The notes beneath the pieces are model-generated. The model saw only the letters and a program-made list of their open reading frames with translations. It was not told the DNA's origin and made no database searches. Source: Laccaria trichodermophora (Eukaryota; Basidiomycota; Agaricomycetes; Agaricales; Hydnangiaceae). From it: a DNA stretch of 64,000 nt. The stretch is from the NCBI GenBank assembly GCA_018417955.1, contig JACTVC010000007.1, positions 1,426,001 to 1,490,000 on the forward strand, given 5' to 3'. Position numbers and translations under genes: made by a program. Each line of letters starts with the position of its first letter. Within the stretch, counting starts at the first letter, position 1. Below, in pieces: positions 25,305 to 37,434 of the stretch.

Positions 25305-25400
25305 AAAAAGAATGCATGAGCAAGGATTGAACCACGGCATTCGCGGACGTCGTGCAGGTGACTATTAGCATTATTTCCACTGTACTATAGGACCATTATA
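25305..25400 (-). other. tRNA-like module (A and B boxes) in the left inverted repeat
   Basis: On the minus strand TAGTACAGTGG fits a Pol III A box and GGTTCAATCC a B box, about 50 bp apart. I could not fold a proper acceptor stem or anticodon arm. It points towards the left end of the element. Confidence 0.5.
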
Positions 25401-25859
25401 AGGCCTATAATTTTTATTCTCTATATATCGTTCTCGCGTTCACCTTCCCAAATGAGTGACGGTGTTCGCCGGCTCACCATCACAACCCTCAACCCTCGTC
25501 GTCAACCACCACCACCACTACCACCACCACTACCAACTGCCCACCATCCAAATGACGCCAATCGAACACGAAACAAGACCAGGATGACGCCGACAACACC
25601 GACAACGCCTCGTCGGATTGTTCTGACGTATGTACCCACTAAAAACATGCAAACGACGCTGACACGATGGGTGCCACAGCCGTCATCCATGACCAAAGCA
25701 ACTACATAACGAGACCCACCACGAGGTAAGCATAACCCCAGCAACCTACGAACGAGATGGATACTGACCAAGCGACCACGTCACCCCCATCCACGAAATC
25801 TGTATCCATCGGCGTGCACGTACGTCCAGCCACGTACACGTATCTGCCCCCATCCCAGT

Positions 25860-26120
25860 CCATTTGCACACATCGGCACCCATCCACGCCCATCGGCACC
25901 CATCCACGCCCCTCTGTGCTCATCCGCGCCCATATGCGCCCATATCCACACCCATCCATGCTCATCCGCACCCATCCACGCTCATCCATGCCCATCCGTG
26001 CTCGTCTGCACCCATCCACACCCATCCGTGCTCGTCTGCGCCCATCCACACCCATCTGTGCTCGTCTGCGCCCATCCACACCCATCCGTGCTCGTCTGCG
26101 CCCATCCACACCCATTGACA
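25860..26120. repeat. Minisatellite, CACCCATCC-rich, ~30-bp units
   Basis: The clearest part (about 25997-26118) repeats CATCCGTGCTCGTCTGCGCC plus CATCCACACC about four times; earlier units are looser. The long frames here are repeat translations. Confidence 0.8.
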
Positions 26121-26163
26121 CTCAACACCACCCACACACGGCACATCCACGTAAAACAGCGCT

Positions 26164-26482
26164 CGTCCATGTATGTTGGCACTCGTCCACGTACATTGGT
26201 GCTTCCACGTACGTTGGCGCTTGTCCACATACATTGGCGCTTGTCCACATACGTTGGCGCTCGTCCACATACGTTGGCGCTTGTCCACATACGTTGGCGC
26301 TTGTCCACGTACGTTGGCGCTCGTCCACGTACATCAGCGCTCGTCCACGTACATCGGCGCTCGTCTATGTAAATCGGCGCTCATCCACGTAAATCGGCGC
26401 TCGTCCATGTACAATGGCGCTCGTCCACATACATCAGCGCTTCTTCATACATCGGCGCTCGTCCACGTACAATGGCACTCCT
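26164..26482. repeat. Minisatellite of ~16 units of 20 bp
   Basis: The unit is GTCCACGTACGTTGGCGCTC with scattered, mostly transition-type differences (for example CACGTACG to CACATACG). It lies inside the GGAATTCC-type element. Confidence 0.85.
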
Positions 26483-26486
26483 GTAC

Positions 26487-26725
26487 TTTACCTTCCCCCA
26501 TGAGTTCCGGCGGACTCCCATAGAATGTTGGAATTCCATCCGGAGTCCGCCGGAATGGTAGGAATCTCAAATTCCAGTGGATTCCACCGGATTCCGCCGG
26601 ATTCTGAATGGAATTCCAATGGATTCTGCCAAAATCTGAACGGAATTCCAATGGATTCCGCCAGATTCTGAATGGAATTCCAATGGAATCCGCCAGAATC
26701 TGAATGGAATTCCAGAAGACTGATT
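26487..26725 (+). repeat. Extra left-type end of the GGAATTCC family nested in the element
   Basis: Starts TGTACTTTACCTTCCCCC then CATGAGTTCCGGCGG, followed by tandem GGAATTCCAATGGATTCYGCC. It has the same orientation as the end at 24948 but no matching right end was found, so it is a truncated or nested copy. Confidence 0.6.
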
Positions 26726-26886
26726 AGTGCTGATCAGAACTGAGGTAGAGGTCAGGTGACTTGAGCTGTATTTATTGAAGTCAGAAATTCAAACCTCCTT
26801 ATAAAATTTACAAATTCACAAGTGATTTAGATCAAATAATCATGTATTTCAATTATAATACAAAATATATTTAACTACATACAGTG

Positions 26887-27297
26887 TATATTAGAGAGGG
26901 AGGGGATGGGCAAGGAAGGGGCAGGAAATGAGGAGGGAAGGGGGAAGGGAAAAGGGAAAAGGAAGGGGGGGGGGGAGGGAAAAGGGGGAAGGAAGAGGGG
27001 AAGGGAAAAGGGAAAAGGAAGGGGGGAAGGGAAAAGGGAAAAGGAAGGGGGGGGGGCACAAGAAATAGGGGATTGACAAGGGAAGGGGAAGGGAAAAGGG
27101 AAGGGGGATGGAAAAGGGAAGGGGGAGGGAAAAGGGAAGGGGGAGGGAAAAGGGAAGGGAGAGGGAAGAGGGAGGGGAGGGACAGGGAAGGGGGAGGACA
27201 AAGGAAGGGGGAGGGAATAGGAAAGGGGAGGGAATAGGAAAGGGGAGGGAATAGGAAAGGGGAGGGAACGGGAAGGGGGGAGGGAAAAGGAAGGGGG
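26887..27297. repeat. 410-bp purine tract, GGGAAAAGGGAAGG-type
   Basis: Almost pure G and A on the plus strand with many G-runs of 3-9. Such DNA can form triplex or G-quadruplex structures. The Pro/Ser/Phe-rich frames on the minus strand are products of the tract. Confidence 0.9.
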
Positions 27298-27720
27298 CTC
27301 GTCGTCGTCCGTTGACGTGCGGCCGTCTCGTCGTCGCTGATGTGTCGTCCGTCGACGTGTCGTGTCGTCCTCGTCCATTGACGTGTCCGTCCTTGTCGTC
27401 GCTGACGTGTCGTGTGTGGTCGTCGTGTGTTGACGTGACATGTCGTCGTCGTCGTGCGTTGACGTGTCGTCCGTCCTCGTCGTGCGTTGACGTGTCGTCG
27501 TCCTCGTCGTGTCGTCGTCCGTCGTCGTGTGGCCGGCCTCGTCGTCGCTGACGTGTCGTCGTCCGTCGTTGTTGTCGTGTTGTCGTGTTGTCGTCCATCG
27601 TCGTCGTCGTCGTCGTTGTCCGCTGGCGTGGGCGTGATTCGAGGTGACCGCGCTGGTGGTGGTGACGGTGGTGGTGGTTGTGGTTATGGTTGTGGTTGTG
27701 GTTGACAGCAAAACGGAAAT
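27298..27720. repeat. GTCGTC-rich repeat with GTTGACGTG motif
   Basis: Irregular repeats of CGTCGTCCGTTGACGTGTCG pass into GTGGTTGTGGTT. The reverse-complement counterpart (CAACGGACGACGACG) occurs at 52140-52480 in another element of the family. Confidence 0.8.
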
Positions 27721-27804
27721 GCTGATGGTGACGCCGGCAAACGCCGCGACTCGTTTAGGAAGGTGGCTGTGAGGGTGGGTTGTATAGAATAAATGTTTGT
27801 GGAA

Positions 27805-27880
27805 TTCTAATGGCTGTATGGTGTAGTGGAAATATTGCTGCTTGGACTTCATGTGACCTTCGCCGAGGCTAGAGTTCAAT
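27805..27880 (+). other. tRNA-like module (A and B boxes) in the right inverted repeat
   Basis: TGGTGTAGTGG resembles an A box and GAGTTCAATTC a B box. It is the inverted counterpart of the module at 25305-25400 and points towards the right end. Confidence 0.5.
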
Positions 27881-28231
27881 TCTTATGCATCCACTTATTT
27901 TTTTATATATTATAATAACAACAACAAATATTGGAATCCATTGGAATCTCTCGGAATCTGTTGGAATTTGACTGGAATATACTTTCCATTGGAATTCCAT
28001 GGAATCTGGTTGGAATTCCAATGGATTCCAATGGAAACTGTTCCGGGAGGCTCCCGGATTCCGACCATTTCCACCGGATTCCGTCGGATTCCATTGGAAT
28101 TTCCATGGAATTGGAAACCAGAATGGCTGAGGCTCCAGCCAACTAGTTTCCGTCGGAATTCCATGGAATTCCGACATTCCGCTTGGAATCCGCCGGATTC
28201 TGCCGGAACTCATGGGGGATGGTAAAGACCT

Positions 28232-29584
28232 CCGTTCACTTGGGGCTGCTTCAGAGTTGGACTTGGTGCTTCCAGATGGCCTTCCCATAAATGATGTCAC
28301 CAAATCAGCTTTTGAATTACTAGGAGATAAGGGACATATTCGGGCTGCTCATACACATGAATGTCCTGAATGTACTCAACCCTATAAGGCTACTGCAGAT
28401 AGTCTGCTAACTGGTGAAGATCCAGCTGCTTTAGTTGGTGAGGATGAAAACAGACTTGTACCCCAACTTGTTGGAGAAGGGGCTGATCTAGCTGCTGCAG
28501 ATGCTGCTCAAGCACGACTTAATGCTCAACAGCAAAATCAGGCTGCTTCAGATATGAATATTGATGAAAATGCTGCACCTGTCAAAATGATTGTGATGGA
28601 TGGCATTGTTATGGGGCCAACACACTGTGCATATGATGGTTGTACTTCTGAGTTGGCAAATGCACATGTGGAGTTTTTTTGTCAATTACATGACTTACAA
28701 TATGGGGCAAAATGTCGTATCCGTGGTTGTACATCAATTAAAAAATCTGGCACACAAGCTTGTAATGAACATCAGGGTGAATGGAAAAAGAATACATTTA
28801 ACAGAAGCAAACAGAGTTTAGCTGGAGTAAAAAGAATGCTTCAGCGGCCTGCAGAAAATATGCCTTGGCAACCTTCTAATGAAAGACCTGCACAGCCTCA
28901 TGACCAACCAACCCCTGAGACACAAGCAAAACATTATTTCAACCCATCTCCATTTTATTGTGTAGAGACCATATGTGCCCCATGTGGTGTTGTTATTGCA
29001 TGGACTAAATTTGACAAGGCAGAATCTCCAACAAATATTTTGAATTGGTTAGAAACTGTCTATCCAACAGAGGAATCTAGACCAGACTACATTTGCATTG
29101 ATAAAGCATGCCTAGTGCTTCGAACTGCTATTGCAAATGGGTCCTGGGAGCGGGTCTGGAAAAAAACTACTCGTTTCATTGTCGATGCCTACCATTATAT
29201 TAATCACCGCACAACTGATTATATCTGTCGTAAATGGTGTAATCCTGCACCACTCAATGGTTCTGCACCTAATCTGGTTATATCTGCTTTTGATAAAAAT
29301 GGTCGACCATATTTGAAAAGAGCCTTCAATACTCAGGTACAGTACTCAAGTTTGGAACATATATGTATAACTCATTGATTTTGTAGGCTTGTGAACAATT
29401 AAATGCATGGCTTGGTGGATTTGATTCCATCTTAAAGAGAATGACACAAGGAAATTTTAACTGGTTTCTTCATACTATGCTTTTCTATCATACAAGAAAT
29501 GTGATTAGAAAGCAGGAGTCAGCAAAAGACTCAACTGAAGAAGATAATGAAATGGGTGAGGAAACAGTAGATGACTCTCTTTAG
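28232..29584 (+). pseudogene. KDZ-associated CxC cysteine-cluster protein, fragment 3 of 3 (CxC6-like)
   Basis: Exon 28232-29336 splices (CAG|GTACAG ... TTTGTAG) to 29387-29584, ending in TAG. The frame has ECPECTQPYK, then a Cys/His cluster (CAYDGCTSEL, FCQLHD, CRIRGC, CNEHQ), then a well-preserved domain with FYCVETICAPCGV, DYICIDKAC, VDAYHYINHR, YICRKWCNPAP and, after the intron, ACEQLNAWLGG. These motifs match my memory of the CxC5/CxC6-type proteins that accompany KDZ transposases in agarics. Their role is unknown; DNA binding or a transposase-like domain has been suggested. The C-terminal part is intact, but the gene is disrupted upstream by two transposons. Confidence 0.85.
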
Positions 29585-29692
29585 GATCATATGAACCAAA
29601 TGTATGTACAGTATGAATAAAGTCACCTGATCTATTGATGTTATCTGATTAACTTATACTTGAGATCACATGACTCATAGCCAAAAGTAATA

Positions 29693-30060
29693 AGTCCATG
29701 GGAATTCCACACAGATTCCATAGGGATTCCATCTGGATTCCATAAACGCCCACCAACGACCACAACCACCCACGAGACGACCGCCCGTGAACGAGGATCC
29801 CCCCTCTATCATTCCCCTCCCTCTCCCTCTCCACACTCCCTCTCCCTCCACACTCCCTTCCCCCTTTCCACACTCCCTTCCCCCTCTCCACACTCCCTTC
29901 CCCCTCTCCACACTCCCTTCCCCCTCTCCACACTCCCTCTCCCTCTCCACACTCCCTTCCCCCTCCATTACTCCCCTCCCCTCCCTTCTCACTCCCCACC
30001 ACCATCCCTTCATCACTTTTCATCACTCCCTCCCCTCCCTGTAAAATTAAATTGTAGTAA
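29693..30060. repeat. GGAATTCC zone plus CCCTCTCC pyrimidine tract
   Basis: CCATGGGAATTCC and GGATTCCAT repeats (29697-29745) lead through an ACCAACGACCAC block into CCACACTCCCTTCCCCCTCT repeated about eight times (29815-29965). This is the architecture of the GGAATTCC family, apparently a truncated copy. Confidence 0.65.
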
Positions 30061-30159
30061 ATAGACTTAATTAATTACATTCAATACATCTTAATTTTCA
30101 CTGGTCAGATTTACTTATCATAAGGCATTCTTAGCATTAACTTGTGGTGCAAATGACAT

Positions 30160-30305
30160 GAAGTCCTCAGGATTCCTGAGGACTTGACAGAAATTTTCTC
30201 CTCCAACTCAAAATCACCAAAATTATGGTGTAGTCCTGAGGAATCCTGAGGAATCCTCAGGAATCCTGAGAGTCCTGCAGGAATCAGTGGGGGACTGATA
30301 AGTAC
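30160..30305. repeat. CCTGAGGA-type terminal zone ending ...GATAAGTACTG
   Basis: Repeats of TCCTGAGGAATCC end in GGAATCAGTGGGGGACTGATAAGTACTG. The end matches the outer end consensus of the other GGAATCC elements. A similar copy lies at 31797-31918, ending GGAATCTGTAGGGTACTG. Confidence 0.6.
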
Positions 30306-30424
30306 TGGAAATTCTTCGTATGAATGATGAAGAGTTCAACTTCACCAATTTCAAATCCTTTATTCATCTCCAATGAGACCAACTAGAGATTTTCCTAAAG
30401 GATAATGTTCTTCTAGGCTATACA

Positions 30425-30850
30425 TTGGAAGAATTGGCTTTGAATGAAACTGGAAACATAGAAACCCTAGAAGTTGGAACTTGGTTCTCTGATCTTACAG
30501 GTGATGATTCAAAAAAATTTATTTTCAAATCAATTGCAGATGGGAAGCTGCTCTCTGCTGCCAACAATACACTTGACTGGGATAGTACCCAAAGTGATAT
30601 GTGGATGGGATGTAATTATCAAGCAATACTGCATTTATGTGTGCTTTGTCACATCTTACAGGGTGCACCTGGGAGACTTTCAGAGAAATTGATGATGCAA
30701 ATAAATAACACAACAACTGGGAGATGTCATTTGTTCTGTGATCCAACACTGAAAACAGCTATAATATCATCAGATTACTGGAAAGGGATAAAGGTCACAT
30801 GTTGTGGATCCCAGGACTCTAATTTGGCTGGTGTGCCAGCCAATTTATGA
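30425..30850 (+). pseudogene. Remnant of a large fungal element-type protein
   Basis: One open frame of 141 codons. The segment with HILQGAPGR..EK, N-N-T...RCHLF and Y-W-K-G weakly recalls a block seen in helicase-associated ORFs of fungal subtelomeric or transposon proteins (pattern G-x-P-G-R-x-x-E-L ... N-T ... R-N). I am not sure of the family. Pieces of what may be the same gene continue at 32290-34705. Confidence 0.35.
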
Positions 30851-32289
30851 GTCATGTTAGGGTGTAGTCCTGAGGATTTTCAAACAGGACTAGTCCCAGG
30901 ATCGATCCAAATGATAAGTAGCATAACTGATGAGCATGTGATTGATTTCAGGGTCCAGGGTAGACTTCCAAATGTAGAAATGGGCACTTTTAAGTGAAAA
31001 ATAGTAATAATCTATAGATATAAATAGTCATTACTGGTGACAATCTCAGGTGCTATTTTTTGAATCCAGAGCACATTTCCAAATATAGAAGGTATGGCTA
31101 TGGTTTATGAAAAATCAGAGTAACTGTTGGTAACAACATTGGTGTGCTGTTGTCAGGGTCCAGTGTGCATTTCCAAACATAGAAGATTGGACTGTACCAA
31201 ATGAAAAAGCAATAAAATATGGGAATAATCAGAATTGTAGTCTAATTTTGTAAGTCTATCACTAAACTTTGTAATCTAAGTCAACTTTTAAAGTTTTTTG
31301 TAGTCCATTAGTAAACTTTGTAGTCTGAGTCTGACTTTTGTACTACTTTGTAGTCTGTCAGTGTCAATTTCCCTTTTGGGGCATGCACCTTCCTTTTCTG
31401 GTCATTTTTTCCATGATACAATAATTATAACCCTTTCTTTTAGCTTTCTAAATATACTGAAATCATGTAATTTGGTTTTGTTTTCATGGAGAAAAACACA
31501 GAAAAGAAAAAAAAAACATGACACTTTTGATATGAAAGTATAGTAGCCTCTTCTGATCTGAAATTCCTTTACCTCATATCTTCACAACAGGAGCACTTCA
31601 GAATATAATTCAAACAGATTTGGGAAGCTACAGTGCAGGGCTACAACTTTGGGCTTGACCATTTTTGGTAATTGGTTGTGTGACCAACATCCTTGGTCTT
31701 TGACACATAGAATCATCTTTATCTTGTTTTTTCTTTTTTTACAAATTATATGATATTTCCTTTTTGGGATGTACCCTAAAGTACACCCTGAAGATAGTGC
31801 CTGACAGTTTCCTGGATTCCTGAGGACTTGACAAAATTTTAACTCCAACTTAAAATTACCAAAATTATAGTGCAGTCCTGCAGAAATCCTCAGAAATCCC
31901 CAGGAATCTGTAGGGTACTGAGTGTGTGGGATGTTGGCAAGTGTGTGGGACATTGACAAGTGCGACTATTTAGGCCAACCTTGCTTCATGATGATGTAGC
32001 CATCACCTTGACTAGCTGTTCTAATTCCCTCACCAACTCATTACTAATAGCAACCTGCTTGTTATGTATAGTGCTTGAATATAATCTATTTGAATGCATC
32101 TATGGTACAACAAGCCTACTTAAAGACTTGCAAAGATAGTTTTGAAAGCCAAAGACAGTCTTTACAAAGCTCTCAATTGATCTCTGAAAGATTGTTGAAG
32201 GTCATTCAGAGATGCCCTGTGTCTGAAAGAAAATGTACCTGTCTTCTGAAAGACATCCAGTCTCAAGGTCTTTGATGTCTTTAGATCCT

Positions 32290-34705
32290 TCCAAAGACCC
32301 CAAAGATGATACTCATGTTTTCTTGATGCACTGTGCCATACCGCCAGATGTGAGAGTTTTGCAAGAGGAACAAGAATGTGAAAGAGAGTTAAAGATGGAT
32401 GAGAAAATGAGGCCACTGTTGTGTGACAAGGGTGGGACAACATTTGCAACACTGGCACTCAGTCACTTACTATCAGCATGTCTGCCTGGACTCCTATCCT
32501 ACACCCACTTGCACAAGCCTCAGAGGACCTTGATGGCATCATCAATACTTCACTAAAACAGCTCTCAAAGTCATCATCATTGACCTGGACATTCACCAAA
32601 CAGTAGAAGAAATGACTGAGGGAGCAAATTTGAATTCAGTTGGCTCACTTTTTATCAGTAGGGGTGCATTCACACATATCTCCGTAAATGCATTGGTATG
32701 CAAGAAGTGGAATACTTGCCACAGCCAGGACTTCTCCAAACCTTTCTGGAGATTAATTACCTTATTTTCCATGGCCATGAGTGGGGGGCAAGGTTACTCC
32801 TTGCTTCCCTTCAGAACAATATTGATAGTCTTAGGGTAAGCAAATATCTGGAGCTTTAACTTGATTGCCCATAGTTTGGAGAAAATGAAGTTCAGCAGCA
32901 CCAGGACTACAGGCTTGAAGATCTTACTGGGACCAATTCTAATATGGATAAAGATCTAGAGGAAGTTGGTGATGATGAATCTTTGGAGGAAAGTGTATCA
33001 ACTCCAGCCTAACCTGATCAACCATCCCCTCCAAGAAAAAGGGCTCAAGTTATGAACACCATGTCTACTGACAGAACATCTCTAACCTTTGATGCTTTTG
33101 ATGCACTACCCATTTATGCTCAAGATGCTAGTGAATGGAACAACCTCTCAAAGGAAAATGATGAATTTTGGGCTAAAAAATGCTAACAATGGGTAACCCA
33201 ACTCAATGAAGCGTATGCTGACAGAAAAATAAGCTCTATAATATTTTTATATATCTATTCTCATTTTTTTAGCAACAAGATCTTAATCCCATTCAAGCTG
33301 ATCAGCATTATCAGAATATTGTGAATGTTCTAAGGGAGCTGCACCAACTGCAAAAATCAGTTTATCAAATGCCTGAATACAGCTTGGTTAACCTATTTTT
33401 AGGCCTCAAATCTCGACAGAGTGTTCATCAGTGGAGTGATCCAAGAGGACTAGCCTTATGGAAGATAGATTTTGTTAAACAACTATTCCACACTATTCCA
33501 CAAAAATCACATCTCAGAAACTCTAAGTCTTGTCATACACTCCTGGATTTCTATTGAAGCAAAAAAACACCTGGGAAGAAAGCACAGTTGACTATCCTGT
33601 ACTCAAAGTATGTTTTTTTTCATAGAGGTGCTTTCCATATAACTTTATTTAGACTCAGCCAACCTGGAGGAAAGTGTCTACAGGAAAAGAGCTTATCAGA
33701 GCTCTTGCAAAATTTTCTGACATGATTCAAAGAGATGCATATCAATCTTCAGTTTACTCATTTCTAAAACTTTATAACTTACAATTCACAATCAAATATT
33801 GGCTAGATTATGCACTAGAGGCCAAACAATATGATGTAAGTGCTATTGATCATAATTTATCATGTAAGTTATCTTCTCTAAAATTCAATGACCAACCAAC
33901 AAATTCATTGTGATGCATTGGTATATATTCAAGATATCATGCAACACCAAAACAACAACATCAATCCTATTTTGAAACTTTTATTTCAGCAAACTCTTGA
34001 TTTTGGTCAATAAAGAAAGAAGTTTTCTGGGCATGTTTTACAAAACAAGAGGTTGGCATTAGCTTTTATATCTTGCTTTTCTTTGAATTGTTTCAATTAG
34101 GGACTGAATTCACCTTGCAAAAGGTGCAACAATCTATTAGAGGAAGAACAGTGCATTCAAACCATTTATGTTGATTCTTTCACAGTGGTTGATCCATCAG
34201 TGATCGGGTGTGGTGTTTCTCTAGCACCTACTAAGATTCAACTCAAACCATTAAAGATATATCAAATTTATAAAATTTGGTTATTTATTTTGATTTATTT
34301 TTAGAACCACATGCAAAACCTTGTTCATAACCTAAACCAATCCTGAATCCTGAGGATCCACATTTGCAACTTTTCAGAATCTGAGGCATGATAAGACAGG
34401 TAAAGAAATAGTAAGAGATTGATAGTCAAGAAAAAGAAAATTTGACCATAATATCAATACTTTTGATGAAGACACTCTTTGCCATTTAGTGGATCATCAT
34501 TCCCAGCTTAGCAATGTCAAAAAAATTAACTGGGGAAAGAAAGTTGAATCATATAGCATGGGTCAAATGATGGGCTATCCAAGAGCTGCAATGGGTGGTG
34601 CATTTGGAGACAGTTATACTTTTTATGCAGGCATGGAGGCAGTCATCTATGAAGACATACATGCACTCTTTAACTCAGCAGAGGTATGTTTCTATTTGTG
34701 ATTTA
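32290..34705 (+). pseudogene. Scattered decayed exons, possibly of the same gene
   Basis: Open stretches with protein-like composition occur at 32290-32556, 32870-33230, 33290-33557, 33674-33913 and 34489-34701. They are interrupted by TAA codons (33010-33012 and 33184-33186) and by frame changes. The 34489 frame (GYPRAAMGGAFGDSYTF) keeps glycine and aromatic residues. No family assigned. Unlike the better-preserved genes in the window, the stops here include TAA. Confidence 0.3.
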
Positions 34706-34736
34706 TAAATCTTACTTTTAAATTATCAGGATTCTA

Positions 34737-36322
34737 ATACAAGCCTTTGTAATGAAAAAGGCAAAGACTACAAACATTTGTAATGAAAAAAGCGCACACT
34801 ACAAACATTTGGAGTCAAAAAAGCGGACACTACAAACTTTAGTAATGAAAAAAGCGCACACTAGTAATTTTACAAAGACTACAAAAATTTGTAGTCAAAA
34901 AAGCGCACACTACATGCATTTGTAGTCTAAAAAGTGGACACTACAGTTTAGTAATGAAAAAAGCACACACTAGTAATTTTTGTAGTGAAAAAGCGGACAG
35001 TACAAACCAAACTGATATTATGTAATGACTTTCCAAATTAGGAAATATGCGAACATCATCATAAACAATGACAACACTAAGCTAGCCACTAACTCCAGTG
35101 GCCCAAAGAGCGTGGGAAACAGTTCCCAACCTAACTGCACACTGTGCCTGACATTAGGTGTGGCAGAAAAAGTGTAACACTTTTCACAACTAGGAAATGG
35201 CCCAATTAGGAAATCATCAAAGCGGACACTACAAAATTTTAGCCTCACTTCAGTCAAAGCTATTGGTAAATATATGTAAACAAACTTCGAAATGAGGGTT
35301 TTCTGCCTTCCTCTGCCTAAATAAAAATAGATTATGGTTCCTGATACCATGGTATGGTATGGTATGGGAGTGCAATACTATGGTATGGTATGGTATGAGA
35401 GTGCAACATGGGATTACAATACCATGGTACAATATTTTGATAATGGAGACTCTGACAAGACTTTGGATTGGACAGATTCACTTAGCTTCATTAAATTGGA
35501 CCAACTATTATGACAAAGAAGACTTTGGCCAAACACTCAGGACAACAATACTTGATTCCAACATATGTAGTGTTTAAGAAAATTGAGATTATATGATGGT
35601 GTTGTTGGCCATACTATATGTGTATGCTATGTAAGTAGGCAGGACTGTCTGATTGGCCCTACTGGGCAAAATATATTTAACCTATTATTGAAAGCATTCA
35701 TATTAATGGCTTTTCAGGAATGAAAAAACCTTCAATTGAACTAATTTTTAAAGGTTGGAGTTCACTATCTGGCCTCCACTTGGAATTGGAAATCTTAGCA
35801 AAAACCTGAAAGCCTTTTCACTTTTCTTTTCTTCTCTATGACCACTTCATCACAATAGATGTGGTTTTGTTTGATTTGGATGAATATTGTTTTAATAGAA
35901 AGGATTGGGAAAGATATGTATCATTAAATAGCTTTGGATGCATGGGAAAGCTGGGATAAAGCCTATTTAAACTCATTTTCAATAGATGGTTTGGACTATC
36001 TGGCCTCAATTTGTAGCCCAATATCTCAGGAAAAACCTGGAGAACCACCCCACAAAAAATGGCACCCAATGGACCAGTATTGCAGCCTGCAGAAATAACT
36101 TATATATTTTGGAAAAGGACCCCAGACACCCTATGTCAGCTTTGGTATGATGGTATGAAGTGACATCATACCATCTGGTATGGTATGGTGACATGGTATT
36201 GGTATGGTATGGTAACATGGTATTGGTATGGAGCTCATATACCACCCCGGAATACCCCCAAGGTACAATAAATCAAGGAATTGATGTACCTCATAGGTAC
36301 CCAAAAATGGGTGACTGAAGTG
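34737..36322 (-). mobile_element. Right half of a fold-back element related to the one at 37435-41402
   Basis: Short tandem repeats AATGAAAAAAGCGCACACTA (34750-35010) are followed by one copy of the ~160-bp unit (35015-35230), the AAACAAACTTCGAAATGAGGG block and GGACCCCAGACACCC. The end is GGGTGACTGAAGTG at 36322, the shared terminus. Near the end the subterminal repeat is GGTATGGTAT instead of AAATATATTT. The matching left half is not in the window. Confidence 0.65.
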
Positions 36323-37434
36323 TCCTGTCACACATGGCAACAAAATTCAATCCATGACAGAGGGAAAAACTGGTTCTGAAACAAGATGAACTGGTGAATA
36401 AGACAAGGGGGGGGGGAAATGTGTGCAGGTTGATGTCCATGTCAACTTTGTGGACAACTTGACTGCATGCCCAGTTGAATTTAATCCTGCAGATGACTAC
36501 ATTTGAGTCATTTGCCATCAGGATGCATAAAACTCACATTTTCTGGCAAATGAAGAGCACCACATGTGTTGCGTCAACAAGGATGATGAATGAGATGGAG
36601 TGTTGGTTCGTTGAAGCTCATATTGCAGAGAGAGGTTGCATGATGGGGGGTACTTTACAAAGAATAGTTAGTGAATGCATGAAAGCCATTTGAATAAAAT
36701 ATACCAGATGAGTTTGCTTGACAACCGACAACGTTGTGACTGGTGGTCGACAAAATAAGGTCCTCATAGCAGGTGAGGACACCATGGTGGTAAGGTTCAC
36801 TCATTGAAGGCAGAAATGGGTGAGCCTTCAAGAGATAAGTCTCAATGGATGGGCCCAATATGGCATCTGTGTGAGGAAGAAAGAGAAAGAGGTACTGGGT
36901 ACTGTTGTTTGCCAAAATGATGAGGTGGATGTCTGATTCCAAGACAATCCACTCCATGTCCAGCATGCTGGCAGCAAGGGTGACCTCTTGAAGGACTCTG
37001 AGTTTGTTTATAAACAGACAAGAGGCAGTGTTTATTGAAAAAAAAAAAAAAAAAAAAACATCAAATAATTGCAAGGCACTTGATTAAATGGGGCACAGGA
37101 AAATCTGCGTGCCATCTGCGGACACAGGTTGTGTGCCAGTTGTGAACCGAAAATATATATCTGTGGTCACTTGCGTGCATACCAATCCAGTTGTGTGCCA
37201 ATTAAACCTAGTGAGCTGAGCATCTGCAGGCATCTGCGAGCATCAGTGTACCATGTCGTGTTGATGTTGTGTTTCTCAAGCACCAAATTATCCTTCTAGT
37301 TTAACATATCCAAATCTCTCTGATTCTTTTAGGATATGTTATTTCGTACCTATAGGTCTGTACTAAAACTATTTTTATGTAGAAAGATACAATTTTAAGT
37401 GAGCAAGGCTATGACTAGTCTAGTCAGCCACCAG
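36323..37434. other. No gene; contains a small repeat at 37085-37255
   Basis: Frames on both strands lack recognisable motifs. A 19-base A run lies at 37038-37057. The stretch 37085-37255 carries TGCGTGCCATCTGCGG and CATCTGCGAGCATC and resembles the reverse complement of 50290-50420 and the repeats at 46620-46880, so it is probably a small dispersed element. Confidence 0.45.

Larger units (their letters stand above)
24948..28231. mobile_element. 3.3-kb inverted-repeat element with GGAATTCC-rich ends and tRNA-like modules
   Basis: Left end GAGGTCTTTACTCTCCTCC and right end GGTAAAGACCTC are inverted copies. The inverted repeats run about 590 bp inward (24948-25540 and 27640-28231). They contain arrays of GGAATTCC/CCATGGAATT, a shared block GGCTGGAGCCTCAGCCATT, a tRNA-like module and a CCGGC/ACCACC region. 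The interior is minisatellites and a purine tract with no gene. CCG stands on both sides of the insertion, but the exact target duplication is unresolved. It breaks the CxC gene between codons for HVFDDR and LRSLG. I do not recognise the superfamily. Non-autonomous by content. Confidence 0.72.

Noticed and set aside
25305..25400. A true tRNA gene
   Set aside because: A and B boxes are visible, but no acceptor stem or clear anticodon arm could be folded; kept only as a tRNA-like module.
25757..26392. Long frames of His/Pro/Ser/Thr repeats
   Set aside because: Direct translations of the 30-bp and 20-bp minisatellites, open in several frames at once.
26875..27879. Long minus-strand frames rich in Pro, Ser, Thr and Phe
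   Set aside because: They translate a purine tract and GTC repeats; composition follows the repeat and no start or splice context fits.
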